Positions 55,524 through 64,000 of a DNA stretch of 64,000 nt are shown one piece after another; positions within the stretch are counted from its first letter, which is position 1, and each line of letters opens with the position of its first letter. The DNA comes from Thalassotalea mangrovi (GTDB lineage Bacteria; Pseudomonadota; Gammaproteobacteria; Enterobacterales; Alteromonadaceae): assembly GCF_005116735.1 (NCBI RefSeq), contig NZ_SWDB01000004.1:161977-225976 (forward strand), given 5' to 3'. A program made the position numbers and the translations under genes. The notes under the pieces were generated by a model. It had not been told where the DNA came from and made no database searches. It saw only the letters and a list, made by a program, of their open reading frames with translations.

Positions 55524-56951
55524 ATGAAAGTAGATATTCCAAATTTTAACAATGCCAGAGTATTGGTCGTTGGCGATATTATGCTCGACAGATATTGGTT
55601 AGGACCAACATCGAGAATCTCGCCGGAGGCACCCGTTCCGGTTGTTAAAATTGACCACAATGAAGACCGTCCCGGTGGTGCCGCTAACGTCGCTTTGAAT
55701 ATTGCCAGCCTTGGCGGCCAGGTCACCCTTTCCGGGATCACCGGTGAAGATGAAGCCAGTGATGCCCTGGATTCCTCCTTGTCGTCCCTGGACGTGATTT
55801 GTCAGTTTGCCCGTTATCCGGACGTTCCAACGATTACCAAGCTAAGGGTTATGAGTCGTAATCAGCAATTGATTCGTCTCGATTTCGAGGATGGTCTGGA
55901 AGATGTTGATAAAAGCGAGCTGTACCAGCTCGTCGAACAACACATTGACCAACATCACTTATTGTTATTGTCGGATTATGCGAAAGGCACATTAAGTGAC
56001 GTGCAGGCAATGATTAGATTGGCCAAAGAGCACAATATTCCGGTGCTGGTGGACCCCAAAGGTGACGACTTCACTAAGTATCGTGGTGCCGATTTAATTA
56101 CCCCTAATATGGCTGAATTTGAAGCGGTCGTTGGCCCTTGTGCGAACGAACAGGAAATTCTTGATAAAGGCCAGCAACTACTCGCCGAGCTAGACTTAAA
56201 AGCCCTGCTGGTTACCCGCTCTGAACATGGGATGACACTGATTCGTGCCAATGAAGAAGAGTTGCACCTACCGACCCATGCCAAGGAAGTTTTTGACGTT
56301 ACTGGTGCCGGGGATACGGTAATCGCGACCCTGGCACTGGCTATCGCCGCCGGGTCCTCTTATGGCCAGGCAAGCGCTCTAGCCAATATTGCCGCTGGCA
56401 TTGTGGTTGGCAAACTGGGTACGTCAACGGTCAGCGAAGTGGAAATCGCGCAGGCGATAAGTTCTGGTCAGGAAAGCGGTTCGGGAGTTGTCACCGAACA
56501 GCAGTTAAAAATGATCATCGAACATGCCCGTCAACGTGGTGAAAAAATTGTCATGACCAATGGTTGCTTTGATATTCTCCACGCGGGTCATGTATCGTAC
56601 CTGACTCATGCAGCGCAATTAGGGGATCGGTTAATTGTCGCGGTCAATGATGATGACTCGGTTAAACGGTTGAAAGGTGCGGGTCGCCCAATTAACCCGG
56701 TTGATCGTCGCATGGCAGTATTGGCAGGTCTTGGTGCAGTGGATTGGGTGGTCGATTTCTCTGAAGATACGCCACAACGATTAATTGCCGGATTATTGCC
56801 GGATATTCTGGTTAAAGGTGGTGACTATAAGGTCGAGGATATCGCTGGTGGTAGGGAAGTCATTGCTAATGGTGGGGTGGTCAAAGTGCTGAATTTTGAA
56901 GATGGCATTTCAACCACGGAGATTATTAATACGATTCGCCTCGAAGATTAA
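55524..56951 (+). CDS. hldE: Bifunctional heptose kinase/adenylyltransferase HldE
   Basis: This 475-residue enzyme makes ADP-heptose for the LPS inner core. The N-terminal PfkB-type kinase has [40 protein letters not shown] and [14 protein letters not shown]. The C-terminal nucleotidyltransferase has [20 protein letters not shown] and [15 protein letters not shown]. Length equals E. coli HldE (477). Divergent from the lipid A acyltransferase gene. The 3' flank holds the tree-like element. Confidence 0.98.
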   Translation: MKVDIPNFNNARVLVVGDIMLDRYWLGPTSRISPEAPVPVVKIDHNEDRPGGAANVALNIASLGGQVTLSGITGEDEASDALDSSLSSLDVICQFARYPDVPTITKLRVMSRNQQLIRLDFEDGLEDVDKSELYQLVEQHIDQHHLLLLSDYAKGTLSDVQAMIRLAKEHNIPVLVDPKGDDFTKYRGADLITPNMAEFEAVVGPCANEQEILDKGQQLLAELDLKALLVTRSEHGMTLIRANEEELHLPTHAKEVFDVTGAGDTVIATLALAIAAGSSYGQASALANIAAGIVVGKLGTSTVSEVEIAQAISSGQESGSGVVTEQQLKMIIEHARQRGEKIVMTNGCFDILHAGHVSYLTHAAQLGDRLIVAVNDDDSVKRLKGAGRPINPVDRRMAVLAGLGAVDWVVDFSEDTPQRLIAGLLPDILVKGGDYKVEDIAGGREVIANGGVVKVLNFEDGISTTEIINTIRLED

Positions 56952-56961
56952 GGCGAATCGG

Positions 56962-57188
56962 AGAGAGAAGCTTCGCAGAGGGATAAAACATTCTCGTTGT
57001 GATGTTTTGGGTGGAGTCAAAACTTAATCGTTTTGATGGTGGAGAAAATGCTCTTCAAATCGCATTTTGGTAGTTAGAATTTAGCTTTCATCGAGATGTC
57101 CATCATCTCGACTCCACCTTTTCAATTTTATTGAAACTCCACCTTCAAAATTCTGTTCATTTTGATTCCCTCAGCGAAGCTTCCCTCT
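56962..57188. repeat. 227-bp nested, tree-like palindromic element
   Basis: Outer arms 56962-56983 and 57167-57188 are inverted repeats matching at 20 of 22 bases. Inside, GGTGGAG (57010-57016) pairs with CTCCACC (57137-57143), and GGTGGAG (57038-57044) with CTCCACC (57112-57118). Six simple hairpins occupy the gaps: 56985-57008, 57017-57036, 57045-57068, 57091-57111, 57120-57136, 57145-57165. No coding frame. It lies between the hldE stop and the terminator before tolC's end. Confidence 0.85.
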
Positions 57189-57193
57189 AAAAC

Positions 57194-57220
57194 AAAAAAG
57201 GCCCGCGTAGCGGGCTTTTT
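57194..57220. terminator. Intrinsic terminator between hldE and tolC
   Basis: GCCCGC-GTA-GCGGGC (57201-57215) with A6 on the left and T6 on the right. Serves the convergent hldE and tolC. Confidence 0.9.
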
Positions 57221-57225
57221 TAAGT

Positions 57226-58647
57226 TTAGACGTTATCCGGATCCATCGGCTTGGCTTTTTCCAAACCGGCATTGATGGTGTTGATATCCTCTTCGGTAAT
57301 GGTACCGGCGGCCTCTTTCAACCGTAACATATTGATGATGTACTGATAACGAGTCGTCGACAGGTTACGCTTGGCATTATAGAGGTTACGGGTACTGTCT
57401 AAGACATCAACGATAGTACGGGTGCCCACTTCAAAACCGGCTTCTGTTGCTTTTAACGCACTCTCTGCCGAAACCACAGACTGTTCAAAGGCTTTCACCC
57501 CGGAAATGGTTGCTACTATGGTGTTGTAGGCGCTTCGTGATTCACGAACAATTGCGCGGTAAGTGATTTGCAAGTCTTGATTGGCCGATACATACAGGTG
57601 TTTGGCTTCATCGACTTCAGCACTGGTGCGCAGACCGGAGAAAATCGGCACATTTAATTGCACACCAATGCTTTGACTATCTATTTTACTGCCATCGAGT
57701 GTTTGACCGATAGGCGATTGGGTGCCTGGGAAAAATGCTGGATCGTTTGACTGGTCTGTTGTTGCGATTCCGTAGCTACCGGTTAAGCTTAAGGTCGGAA
57801 GATGACCGGAAAACGCTAAATCAATACTTTCTTTGGCGATATCAACGGCAACTTTCTGGTTGATCAGCTGTAAGTTCTTCGCTTCCGCCAGATCCTGCCA
57901 GGCATCGGCAGTGCCTGGCTGTGGAGTAACCGCACTGAAGCGTTCGGTATTTAAGGTATCCAACTGACGAGGATACTTACCGGTGATTTCCCGCAAGATT
58001 TCCTCCGCCTGATACACGGCATTCTGGGCACGGATTTCCTCGGCTACCGAGGTATCGTACTGGGCCTGGGCTTCGTGCACATCGGTGATAGCGGTAAGGC
58101 CTACAGAGAAACGCTGCTTGGTTTGTTCAAGCTGGCGTTCAATGGCATTTTTCTCGGCAATGGCAAACTCAAGACCATCCTGAGCGGCAAGGACATCAAA
58201 ATAGGCGGCGGTGACGCGTGTAATCAATTGTTGTTTTGCAAATTGGTAATTTAAGTCAAATTGATGCGCTGCTTTTTTTGTGGTGTCCAGGGTGATCCAA
58301 CTGTTGTGATGATACAGTTGCATATTAAGATTGATTCCATATTCGAAAGAATCTCTTTCCGTCGTCACATCAAATTCTAATTCGTCACCTGCCAAATCTT
58401 CATAGGTGACAGGTGTCACGGTTTCACTTGTTGAATAAGTTACAGAGCCATTGATTTGCGGTAATAACACAGAACGTGCCTGGGTGATCCGTTCTTCACT
58501 AGCCAGAAACTGAGCTTTCGCTTTTTGAACCGTTGGGTCGTTAGCCAGAGCCAGTTGATAAATTTCCTTTAAGTCTTCGGCGGCGGCGATGGAGCTGGTA
58601 CATGCCAGTGCTATGCCGACAAATAACGAATTCAGTTTATTTGTCAT
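57226..58647 (-). CDS. tolC: Outer-membrane efflux/secretion channel TolC
   Basis: This 473-residue outer-membrane channel trimerises with RND and type I partners. Signal peptide ends at IAAAEDL (about residue 23). Two repeats of the OEP fold are visible: LKEIYQLALANDPTVQKAKA...RITQARSVLLPQINGSVTYS and LALANDP-like LAEAKNLQLINQKVAVD, then FSGHLPTLSLTGSYG. QLNVPIFSGLRTSAEVDEAK and GTRTIVDVLDSTRNLYNAKR close the second repeat. It is divergent from nudF, the classic gammaproteobacterial order. Confidence 0.97.
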   Translation of the reverse strand: MTNKLNSLFVGIALACTSSIAAAEDLKEIYQLALANDPTVQKAKAQFLASEERITQARSVLLPQINGSVTYSTSETVTPVTYEDLAGDELEFDVTTERDSFEYGINLNMQLYHHNSWITLDTTKKAAHQFDLNYQFAKQQLITRVTAAYFDVLAAQDGLEFAIAEKNAIERQLEQTKQRFSVGLTAITDVHEAQAQYDTSVAEEIRAQNAVYQAEEILREITGKYPRQLDTLNTERFSAVTPQPGTADAWQDLAEAKNLQLINQKVAVDIAKESIDLAFSGHLPTLSLTGSYGIATTDQSNDPAFFPGTQSPIGQTLDGSKIDSQSIGVQLNVPIFSGLRTSAEVDEAKHLYVSANQDLQITYRAIVRESRSAYNTIVATISGVKAFEQSVVSAESALKATEAGFEVGTRTIVDVLDSTRNLYNAKRNLSTTRYQYIINMLRLKEAAGTITEEDINTINAGLEKAKPMDPDNV

Positions 58648-58803
58648 GAGTGTTTCCTGTTGATACTCAAACTTTAATTATTTTCAGCCATTGTAGCGAT
58701 TATTAGTGGTATGCTGAAGAGATATTAGTCATTGATCTCGAATAAAGTGTAACAGAATTTATTTCTAACGCTTTGTATTAACTCCAAAGAATCCAGCAAA
58801 TAT

Positions 58804-59427
58804 ATGGAAAATAAAGACCTCAAACAAAAACCGCAAATAATTCAGATAAAAGACAAGAAGACTGTGTTCAAGGGCTTCTTCCGGGTTGATGAATGGCACA
58901 TTCAGCATGAGTTGTTTGCTGGTGGTATGTCAGCATGCTTTACCCGGGAAATCTTTGAACGTGGAGATGCGGTGATTTTACTACCGTACGATAAACGCCA
59001 GGATAAGGTGTTGTTGGTTGAACAGTTTCGTGCCGGAGCGGTGCGCAACGGTGAAGACCCCTGGTTACTGGAACCGATAGCCGGGATGATCGAACCGGGT
59101 GAGTCACCGAAAGACGTTGCTGTGCGAGAGGCGGATGAGGAAGCAGGATTGTCGATCAGTGAAGACAAACTGATATTTATAATGGAGTATTTTTCCAGCC
59201 CCGGTGGTACCAGTGAAAAGCTTTTTCTATACCTCGGTTTGTGTAACTTACCGGCAACATTTGATGGGCAACTACATGGCCTGGATGATGAAAATGAAGA
59301 TATATGCACCCACCTGGTGTCGCGTGAACGGGCACTGGAGTGGCTTGCTCAAGGCCGGATCACCAACGCTTCAACTATAATTGCCTTACAGTGGCTAGCG
59401 TTAAATTATCAGAAACTATCCAATTGA
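58804..59427 (+). CDS. nudF: ADP-ribose pyrophosphatase NudF
   Basis: This 207-residue Nudix hydrolase cleaves ADP-ribose to AMP and ribose-5-phosphate. The Nudix box GMIEPGESPKDVAVREADEE (followed by AGL) at about 97-119 fits GX5EX7REUXEEXGU, with the preceding VLLVEQFRAGAV and the NGEDPWLLE loop of the ADPRase subgroup. First gene of nudF-DUF1249-cpdA-yqiA-parE. Gap to DUF1249 is 23 bases. Confidence 0.97.
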   Translation: MENKDLKQKPQIIQIKDKKTVFKGFFRVDEWHIQHELFAGGMSACFTREIFERGDAVILLPYDKRQDKVLLVEQFRAGAVRNGEDPWLLEPIAGMIEPGESPKDVAVREADEEAGLSISEDKLIFIMEYFSSPGGTSEKLFLYLGLCNLPATFDGQLHGLDDENEDICTHLVSRERALEWLAQGRITNASTIIALQWLALNYQKLSN

Positions 59428-59450
59428 ACGGCATAAATACGGGACCCAAT

Positions 59451-59900
59451 GTGAGTTATTCGCAGCGATATCATCCTAACCTCAAGCAATTGTTAACCAG
59501 TTGTGAGGTTAACTATGTGCTGTTGATGAGACTGCTGGCAGGGATCACCGAGATCGGTGAACAGCGAGAGTTTTGTATTGATAATGACCATATCTTTCAA
59601 CTGACCATCACCGAACAGTCGCGCTATACCCATGTGGTCGAGTTTCGACAACTAACCCGCAAAGAATCAGACTCTTTGCGCATCGGTAAACTTCTGCCCA
59701 AACCGACCATGATCATTCGCTTGTATCACGATGCACGGGTTGCGGAGGTGATAGAAACGGCTAAAAGTCGTGCAATTAAGCCGCGCTACGATTATCCAAA
59801 CCCATCAATGCTGCACCCTGATGAAAAACAACAAACTTACCAATTTCTGACGGAGTGGTTGCAAACCTGCCTGCGACTGGGGCAAACTGCAATTAAATAA
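59451..59900 (+). CDS. yqiB: DUF1249 (YqiB-like) protein
   Basis: This is a 149-residue protein. A GTG at 59451 (SYSQRYHPNLKQLL) with GGGACC upstream fits the family's N-terminus. The open frame continues upstream into nudF but carries no homology there. RYTHVVEFRQL, MIIRLYHDARVAEVIE and RYDYPNPSMLHPDEKQQTYQ match DUF1249/YqiB, which always sits between nudF and cpdA in gammaproteobacteria. Function unknown. Confidence 0.92.
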   Translation: MSYSQRYHPNLKQLLTSCEVNYVLLMRLLAGITEIGEQREFCIDNDHIFQLTITEQSRYTHVVEFRQLTRKESDSLRIGKLLPKPTMIIRLYHDARVAEVIETAKSRAIKPRYDYPNPSMLHPDEKQQTYQFLTEWLQTCLRLGQTAIK

Positions 59901-59917
59901 CTTATTTCGTATCAGCC

Positions 59918-60682
59918 GTGTCCAGCGTCGTATTTACTCAGTTTAGTGATTGCCACCTTTATGCAGATAAATCCGCCCTGCATTTCGGACAACCTGTTTA
60001 TGCAAATTTAGTTCGTACCCTCGGCGACATGCGGGAGATGAAGGACTTGCAATTCGCCGTTTTTACCGGTGATTTGAGTCAGGACCACAGTGACCAGTCC
60101 TATCGCAACTTTAATGAGGCGATTAGTGAAAGTGGCATCCAGGTTCCGATCTACTGGTTGCCCGGCAACCATGATTCCATTGAGCAGATGCAAAACCTGT
60201 TAGTACATCCATTATTGAACGATGACAAAGACATTGTCCTGGATGGCTTGAGATTGATGTTACTGAATTCAAAATCTGCAACCCCTGCAGGACTGTTGGC
60301 TGACACTGAGCTGGCGCGTTTGCAGGATATCGATAAAACCGACGCAACCTTGTTGTTTATGCATCATCATCCGCGCCCGGTCGGCTATTTTATTGATCGT
60401 CATGGGTTGCAAAATGCATCGGCGTTCTGGCTCCTGTTGCAGCATTTACCGGGTGTAGTTGGCGTCGCCTGTGGCCATGTACACCGAGCGATAACCCAGA
60501 ACGCGGATAAGAATGCCAGCGCTCCTGTATATTGTTGTCCGGCAACCTCAATTCAGTTTGACCCGGAATTTGATGGCGTCAAAGCATTACCTGAGGGACC
60601 GGCATATCGAACGTTTTATTATGACAACGGCGAACTTAGCTCCCGTATTGTACGGCTGCCCGTAGCAAACCCAACTATCTAG
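59918..60682 (+). CDS. cpdA: 3',5'-cyclic AMP phosphodiesterase CpdA
   Basis: This 254-residue calcineurin-like metallophosphoesterase degrades cAMP and so tunes the CRP regulon. Metal ligands are in FSDCHLYAD, FTGDLSQDHSD, LPGNHDSIEQ, MHHHPRPVG and ACGHVHRAI. GTG start at 59918. Length is close to E. coli CpdA (275). Confidence 0.95.
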   Translation: MSSVVFTQFSDCHLYADKSALHFGQPVYANLVRTLGDMREMKDLQFAVFTGDLSQDHSDQSYRNFNEAISESGIQVPIYWLPGNHDSIEQMQNLLVHPLLNDDKDIVLDGLRLMLLNSKSATPAGLLADTELARLQDIDKTDATLLFMHHHPRPVGYFIDRHGLQNASAFWLLLQHLPGVVGVACGHVHRAITQNADKNASAPVYCCPATSIQFDPEFDGVKALPEGPAYRTFYYDNGELSSRIVRLPVANPTI

Positions 60683-60699
60683 TTAGCAAGGAATTACCT

Positions 60700-61332
60700 T
60701 TGAACAATCCACAAGTTCTTTTTATTCATGGCTTTAACAGCTCGCCTCGATCGTTAAAAGCGGAAAAAGCGCGGGAATATTTTCAACAAAATTTTGCCAA
60801 TATAGAATTTCATTGCCCGCAATTAGAAAGTACGCCAGACGCTGCGATGCAACAACTTCTGGCAATTGTCGACTCAAGGCCCGGCAGTGAATGGTTGTTT
60901 ATTGGCAGTTCACTCGGTGGTTATTTTGCGACTTACCTGGCTGAGCAACTCAATGCCAAAGCGGTGTTAGTAAACCCGGCGGTTCGTCCTTTTGAGTTGC
61001 TGCAGGGCGTACTTGGCGAGCATACCAACCCCTATACGGCGGAAACCTACCTGGTAACATCGGCACATTTACAGTCGTTGCGAGAATATTTTGTCAGCAT
61101 TAATCATCCGGAAAATTTTTTAGTGATGGTACAAACTGGTGATGAAGTGTTAGATTATCGTCAGGCAGTGGAAAAATATCAGCAATGTCAGATGATTGTG
61201 CAGCAAGGTGGGGACCACAGTTTTGTTGGTTTTGCCAACATGCTGGACAATATTGTAAACTTTTTCCAACTGCAAACATGTAACCCAAATAATAATAACA
61301 GCATAAATTCAACAGCCAGATTAAGCAGATGA
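60700..61332 (+). CDS. yqiA: Alpha/beta-hydrolase esterase YqiA
   Basis: This is a 210-residue esterase. FIHGFNSSPRSLKAE is the oxyanion region, GSSLGGYFATYLAEQL holds the nucleophile Ser (GxSxG, near 67-71), and DEVLDYRQAVEKY with GGDHSFVGF supplies the Asp/His. Acts on short acyl esters in E. coli. TTG start at 60700 after AAGGAA. Its stop overlaps the parE start (ATGA). Confidence 0.94.
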   Translation: MNNPQVLFIHGFNSSPRSLKAEKAREYFQQNFANIEFHCPQLESTPDAAMQQLLAIVDSRPGSEWLFIGSSLGGYFATYLAEQLNAKAVLVNPAVRPFELLQGVLGEHTNPYTAETYLVTSAHLQSLREYFVSINHPENFLVMVQTGDEVLDYRQAVEKYQQCQMIVQQGGDHSFVGFANMLDNIVNFFQLQTCNPNNNNSINSTARLSR

Positions 61333-63215
61333 GCGAGCAATATAATTCTGAATCTATCGAAGTATTAAGTGGCCTGGACCCGGTTCGCCGTCGTCCTGGC
61401 ATGTACACCGATACCAACCGACCCAACCACCTTGGACAGGAAGTTATCGATAACTCTGTGGATGAAGCACTGGCCGGTCATGCCAGTAACATTCAGGTTA
61501 TCCTGCATGAAGATCAGTCACTAGAGGTGATCGATGATGGTCGCGGCATGCCGACGGATATTCATCCGGAAGAGGGCGTCCCAGGTGTTGAGCTGATTTT
61601 CACTAAGTTGCATGCAGGTGGTAAATTCTCGAACAAGAACTATCAGTTTTCCGGTGGTTTGCATGGGGTCGGTATCTCTGTGGTCAACGCTTTGTCAACC
61701 CGGGTAGAAGTAACGGTTAAGCGCAATACCAAAGTATTTGAAATGGCGTTTGAAAATGGTGAGAAAGCGTCTGACCTGGTAGAAACCGGCACCGTTGGTA
61801 AACGCAATACCGGTACCCGGGTACGATTTTGGCCAGATGCCAGCTACTTTGATTCCGCCAAGTTTGCGGTAAATAAATTGTGCCATATTCTTAAGGCAAA
61901 GGCGGTATTGTGCCCTGGGTTGAGTATCAAGTTTCACGATAAGGTGAAAAATGAGAAACATCACTGGTGTTATGAAAATGGCCTGCAGGATTACTTAAAG
62001 GATGCGGTAAATCAGTGGACCAGCTTGCCGGAAGAGCCTTTTGTTGGTTCCTTTGCATCGCAGCATGAGGCAGTTGACTGGGCGGTTAACTGGCTGGTGG
62101 AAGGCGGTGAGACTGTTGGCGAAAGTTATGTAAACCTAATCCCTACCATTCAGGGAGGGACACATGTCAACGGTTTGCGCCAGGGCTTACTCGATTCAAT
62201 GCGCGAGTTTTGTGAGTTCCGCAACCTGATACCGCGCGGGGTGAAATTAACACCCGATGATATCTGGGATAAATGCTGCTTTATTTTGTCGGTAAAAATT
62301 CAGGATCCGCAATTTGCCGGGCAAACCAAAGAACGACTCTCCTCAAGACAATGCGCGGCGTTCGTTTCCGGGGTTGTTAAAGATGCGTTTAGCCTGTGGT
62401 TAAACGAGCACACCGATATTGCCGAAGCGCTTGCCGAGTTTTGTATCAGCAATGCCCAGCGGCGGATGCGAGCCAGTAAAAAGGTCGTTCGTAAAAAAGT
62501 CACTCAGGGCCCGGCACTACCAGGTAAGCTTACTGATTGTGGTTCCCAAGAGCCTGAAAGATCAGAATTATTCCTGGTGGAGGGGGATTCTGCTGGTGGT
62601 AGTGCTAAACAAGCACGGGATCGGGATTTTCAGGCTATAATGCCTTTACGAGGTAAAATATTGAACTCCTGGGAAGTGGAATCAGGACAGATTCTCGCCT
62701 CCCAGGAAATCCACGATATTAGCGTGGCCCTGGGTATTGATCCGGACAGCTCCGATTTATCGTCATTGCGATACGGTAAGATATGTATTCTTGCCGATGC
62801 GGACTCGGATGGATTGCACATTGCGACCTTGCTGTGTGCTTTGTTTACCCAACATTTTTTACCTTTGGTTCAGGCCGGTCATGTTTATGTGGCAATGCCG
62901 CCGTTATATCGTATCGATGTCGGCAAAGAGGTGTTTTATGCCCTGGATGAACAGGAGAAAGAAGGGATACTGGATCGGATTGAAGCTGAGAAAAAACGTG
63001 GCAAGGTTAACGTACAGCGGTTTAAAGGCTTGGGTGAAATGAACCCATTGCAATTGCGTGAAACCACCATGGATCCAAACACGCGGCGATTAGTTCAGCT
63101 AACCGTCGACGATTACGACAATACTATGGAACTCATGGATATGTTGCTGTCGAAAAAGCGTGCAGGTGATCGCAAAGAATGGCTTCAGGAAAAAGGAAAT
63201 TTGGTAAGCCTCTAA
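61329..63215 (+). CDS. parE: DNA topoisomerase IV subunit B ParE
   Basis: This 628-residue ATPase subunit of topoisomerase IV partners ParC in decatenation. GHKL ATPase: GLDPVRRRPGMYTD, VDEALAGHASNIQVIL, DDGRGMPTDIHPEEGVPGVE, GGLHGVGISVVNALS. TOPRIM: VEGDSAGGSAKQARDRDFQA near 417-436, and DADSDGLHI near 490-498. ParC is not in the window. It overlaps yqiA by four bases and is target of quinolones. Confidence 0.98.
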   Translation: MSEQYNSESIEVLSGLDPVRRRPGMYTDTNRPNHLGQEVIDNSVDEALAGHASNIQVILHEDQSLEVIDDGRGMPTDIHPEEGVPGVELIFTKLHAGGKFSNKNYQFSGGLHGVGISVVNALSTRVEVTVKRNTKVFEMAFENGEKASDLVETGTVGKRNTGTRVRFWPDASYFDSAKFAVNKLCHILKAKAVLCPGLSIKFHDKVKNEKHHWCYENGLQDYLKDAVNQWTSLPEEPFVGSFASQHEAVDWAVNWLVEGGETVGESYVNLIPTIQGGTHVNGLRQGLLDSMREFCEFRNLIPRGVKLTPDDIWDKCCFILSVKIQDPQFAGQTKERLSSRQCAAFVSGVVKDAFSLWLNEHTDIAEALAEFCISNAQRRMRASKKVVRKKVTQGPALPGKLTDCGSQEPERSELFLVEGDSAGGSAKQARDRDFQAIMPLRGKILNSWEVESGQILASQEIHDISVALGIDPDSSDLSSLRYGKICILADADSDGLHIATLLCALFTQHFLPLVQAGHVYVAMPPLYRIDVGKEVFYALDEQEKEGILDRIEAEKKRGKVNVQRFKGLGEMNPLQLRETTMDPNTRRLVQLTVDDYDNTMELMDMLLSKKRAGDRKEWLQEKGNLVSL

Positions 63216-63247
63216 CACTAAATTTCGATCCAAGTGAGGCAATTGTA

Positions 63248-63799
63248 ATGAAAAAACTTCTCGTTCTTGTAGCCGTTTTTATGTTTGTTGGCTGTTCAGC
63301 CGATGGTGACACACCGGAAGAACAACGCGCCGCCATCCTGTCGATGAGTGAAGAGGTGGTTGCTGACGTTGAGGAAGCTAGCCCCGGAGCCAAAGATGTA
63401 ATCATGGAAGCTCCTGGTTATGCGGTTTTCTCGAATGCCCAACTCAACTTATTCATTGTCGCTGCAGGCACCGGTTATGGCGTGGTCCATGATAATGCCA
63501 GTGGCGAAAATACCTATATGGACATGTACGAAGCTGGCGTCGGTATCGGTTTAGGAGCGAAAGATTTTCGCGCTGTGTTTGTCTTTAAAACCAAAGAAGC
63601 CATGGACAAGTTTGTTGATGATGGCTGGGCGTTTGGTGGTGAGGCGGATGCCGCTGCTAAAGCCGGAGAAAAAGGCGGGCAGGCCAGCGGTGGCGTTACC
63701 ATTGGTGATATTATCGTTTATCAGCTTACCGAAAATGGCCTGGCATTACAGGCTACCGTCAAAGGTACTAAGTATGTGAAAAACGACGAGCTAAACTAA
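63248..63799 (+). CDS. YSC84/SYLF-domain lipoprotein
   Basis: This 183-residue lipoprotein has the lipobox VGC (MKKLLVLVAVFMFVGCSADG, Cys16). The ATG at 63248 is chosen: the open frame continues upstream into parE. The mature part is a YSC84/SYLF (DUF500) lipid-binding domain: GYAVFSNAQLNLFIVAAGTG, GVGIGLGAKDFRAVFVFKTK, GWAFGGEADAAAKAG. Such domains bind phosphoinositides in eukaryotes; the bacterial role is unknown. Strong terminator follows. Confidence 0.9.
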   Translation: MKKLLVLVAVFMFVGCSADGDTPEEQRAAILSMSEEVVADVEEASPGAKDVIMEAPGYAVFSNAQLNLFIVAAGTGYGVVHDNASGENTYMDMYEAGVGIGLGAKDFRAVFVFKTKEAMDKFVDDGWAFGGEADAAAKAGEKGGQASGGVTIGDIIVYQLTENGLALQATVKGTKYVKNDELN

Positions 63800-63815
63800 G
63801 CTTGATCATTTTTCT

Positions 63816-63845
63816 AAAAAAGGCAGGTTTTCCTGCCTTTTTTGG
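63816..63845 (+). terminator. Intrinsic terminator of the SYLF lipoprotein gene
   Basis: AAAGGCAGG-TTTT-CCTGCCTTT with a T6 run, 20 bases after the stop. Confidence 0.92.
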
Positions 63846-63924
63846 TTTTTAAGGCCTGAAAATCACAGGCGAAAAACTGAAATCCAGAATTGTTTTGCAA
63901 TCTCGTAATCACGACTAGCCTGTT

Positions 63925-64000
63925 GAAACCTGAAACCTGAAACCTGAAACCTGAAACCTGAAACCTGAAACCTGAAACCTGAAACCTGAAACCTGAAACC
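63925..64000. repeat. GAAACCT heptamer tandem repeat
   Basis: At least ten perfect copies of the 7-bp unit GAAACCT run from 63925 to the end of the window (76 bases, about 10.9 units). The array continues past the edge, so its full length is unknown. Confidence 0.95.

Noticed and set aside
63925-64000. CRISPR or telomere-like array
   Set aside because: Simple head-to-tail heptamers without spacers; a microsatellite-type tandem repeat explains it.

Overview
The window looks like chromosomal DNA of a marine gammaproteobacterium, most likely of the order Alteromonadales. The evidence is the gene order rpsU-yqeY-dnaG-rpoD-tRNA-Ile2(CAU), the tolC/nudF-DUF1249-cpdA-yqiA-parE block, the gspAB pair, the leuABCD operon behind a Leu-rich leader, and secreted proteins with PEP-CTERM and GlyGly-CTERM tails. 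I cannot name the genus from sequence alone.

Layout. 1-5.8 kb: a PPK2 polyphosphate kinase, a DUF5062-like protein, three small outer-membrane barrels, a NnrU/MddA-like membrane methyltransferase, a DUF3718-like exported protein and a MAPEG protein. 5.9-12.8 kb: exoenzymes and an unknown membrane protein. They include a 1185-residue M60-type zinc peptidase with a GlyGly-CTERM tail and a pectate-lyase-like lipoprotein. 13.5-17.8 kb: an unusual set of three genes: an exported PI3/4-kinase-like (FAM20/HipA-like) kinase, a Tlc/NTT-type nucleotide transporter, and an exported PPP-family phosphatase. The phosphatase carries a C-terminal domain that resembles the kinase but has lost its catalytic residues. 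I read the set as a candidate periplasmic phosphorylation system supplied with nucleotide by the transporter. 18-23 kb: gene-poor accessory DNA with a DUF3016 lipoprotein, a VWA/PEP-CTERM protein, a cysteine-rich secreted protein, an IS256 remnant, a 163-bp element with IS21-like ends, and a HAF-repeat/PEP-CTERM gene that has lost its 5' part.

23-43 kb is mostly core genome. It holds tRNA-Ile2; the macromolecular-synthesis genes rpoD, dnaG, yqeY and rpsU; tsaD; plsY; folB-folK-uppP; cca; gspA-gspB; and leuA-leuB-leuC-leuD preceded by a previously unmarked 27-residue leuL leader, attenuator and promoter. A 390-bp stretch between uppP and cca is packed with hairpins and heptamer repeats. 42.8-46.2 kb: a glycerol-3-phosphate cytidylyltransferase and two CDP-glycerol glycerophosphotransferase-like genes, implying a teichoic-acid-like surface polymer, plus an SH3-domain protein. 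46.4-51.4 kb: a CYTH/CHAD triphosphatase and a Psp-like membrane-stress cluster (DUF2170, PspA, DUF350, a lipoprotein and a small protein that looks like a double ribbon-helix-helix). The cluster has striking palindromic operators in its promoter region. 51.5-63.8 kb: glnE, an LpxL-type acyltransferase, hldE, tolC, nudF, DUF1249, cpdA, yqiA, parE and a YSC84/SYLF lipoprotein. The window ends inside a GAAACCT tandem repeat.

Besides genes, the window has several repeat families: 7-8 bp degenerate arrays at three places, a 29-bp REP-like sequence present twice (one copy encodes the end of Cca), a 55-bp palindrome, and a 227-bp nested, tree-like palindromic element between hldE and tolC. All identifications are from reading motifs; no database search was possible.
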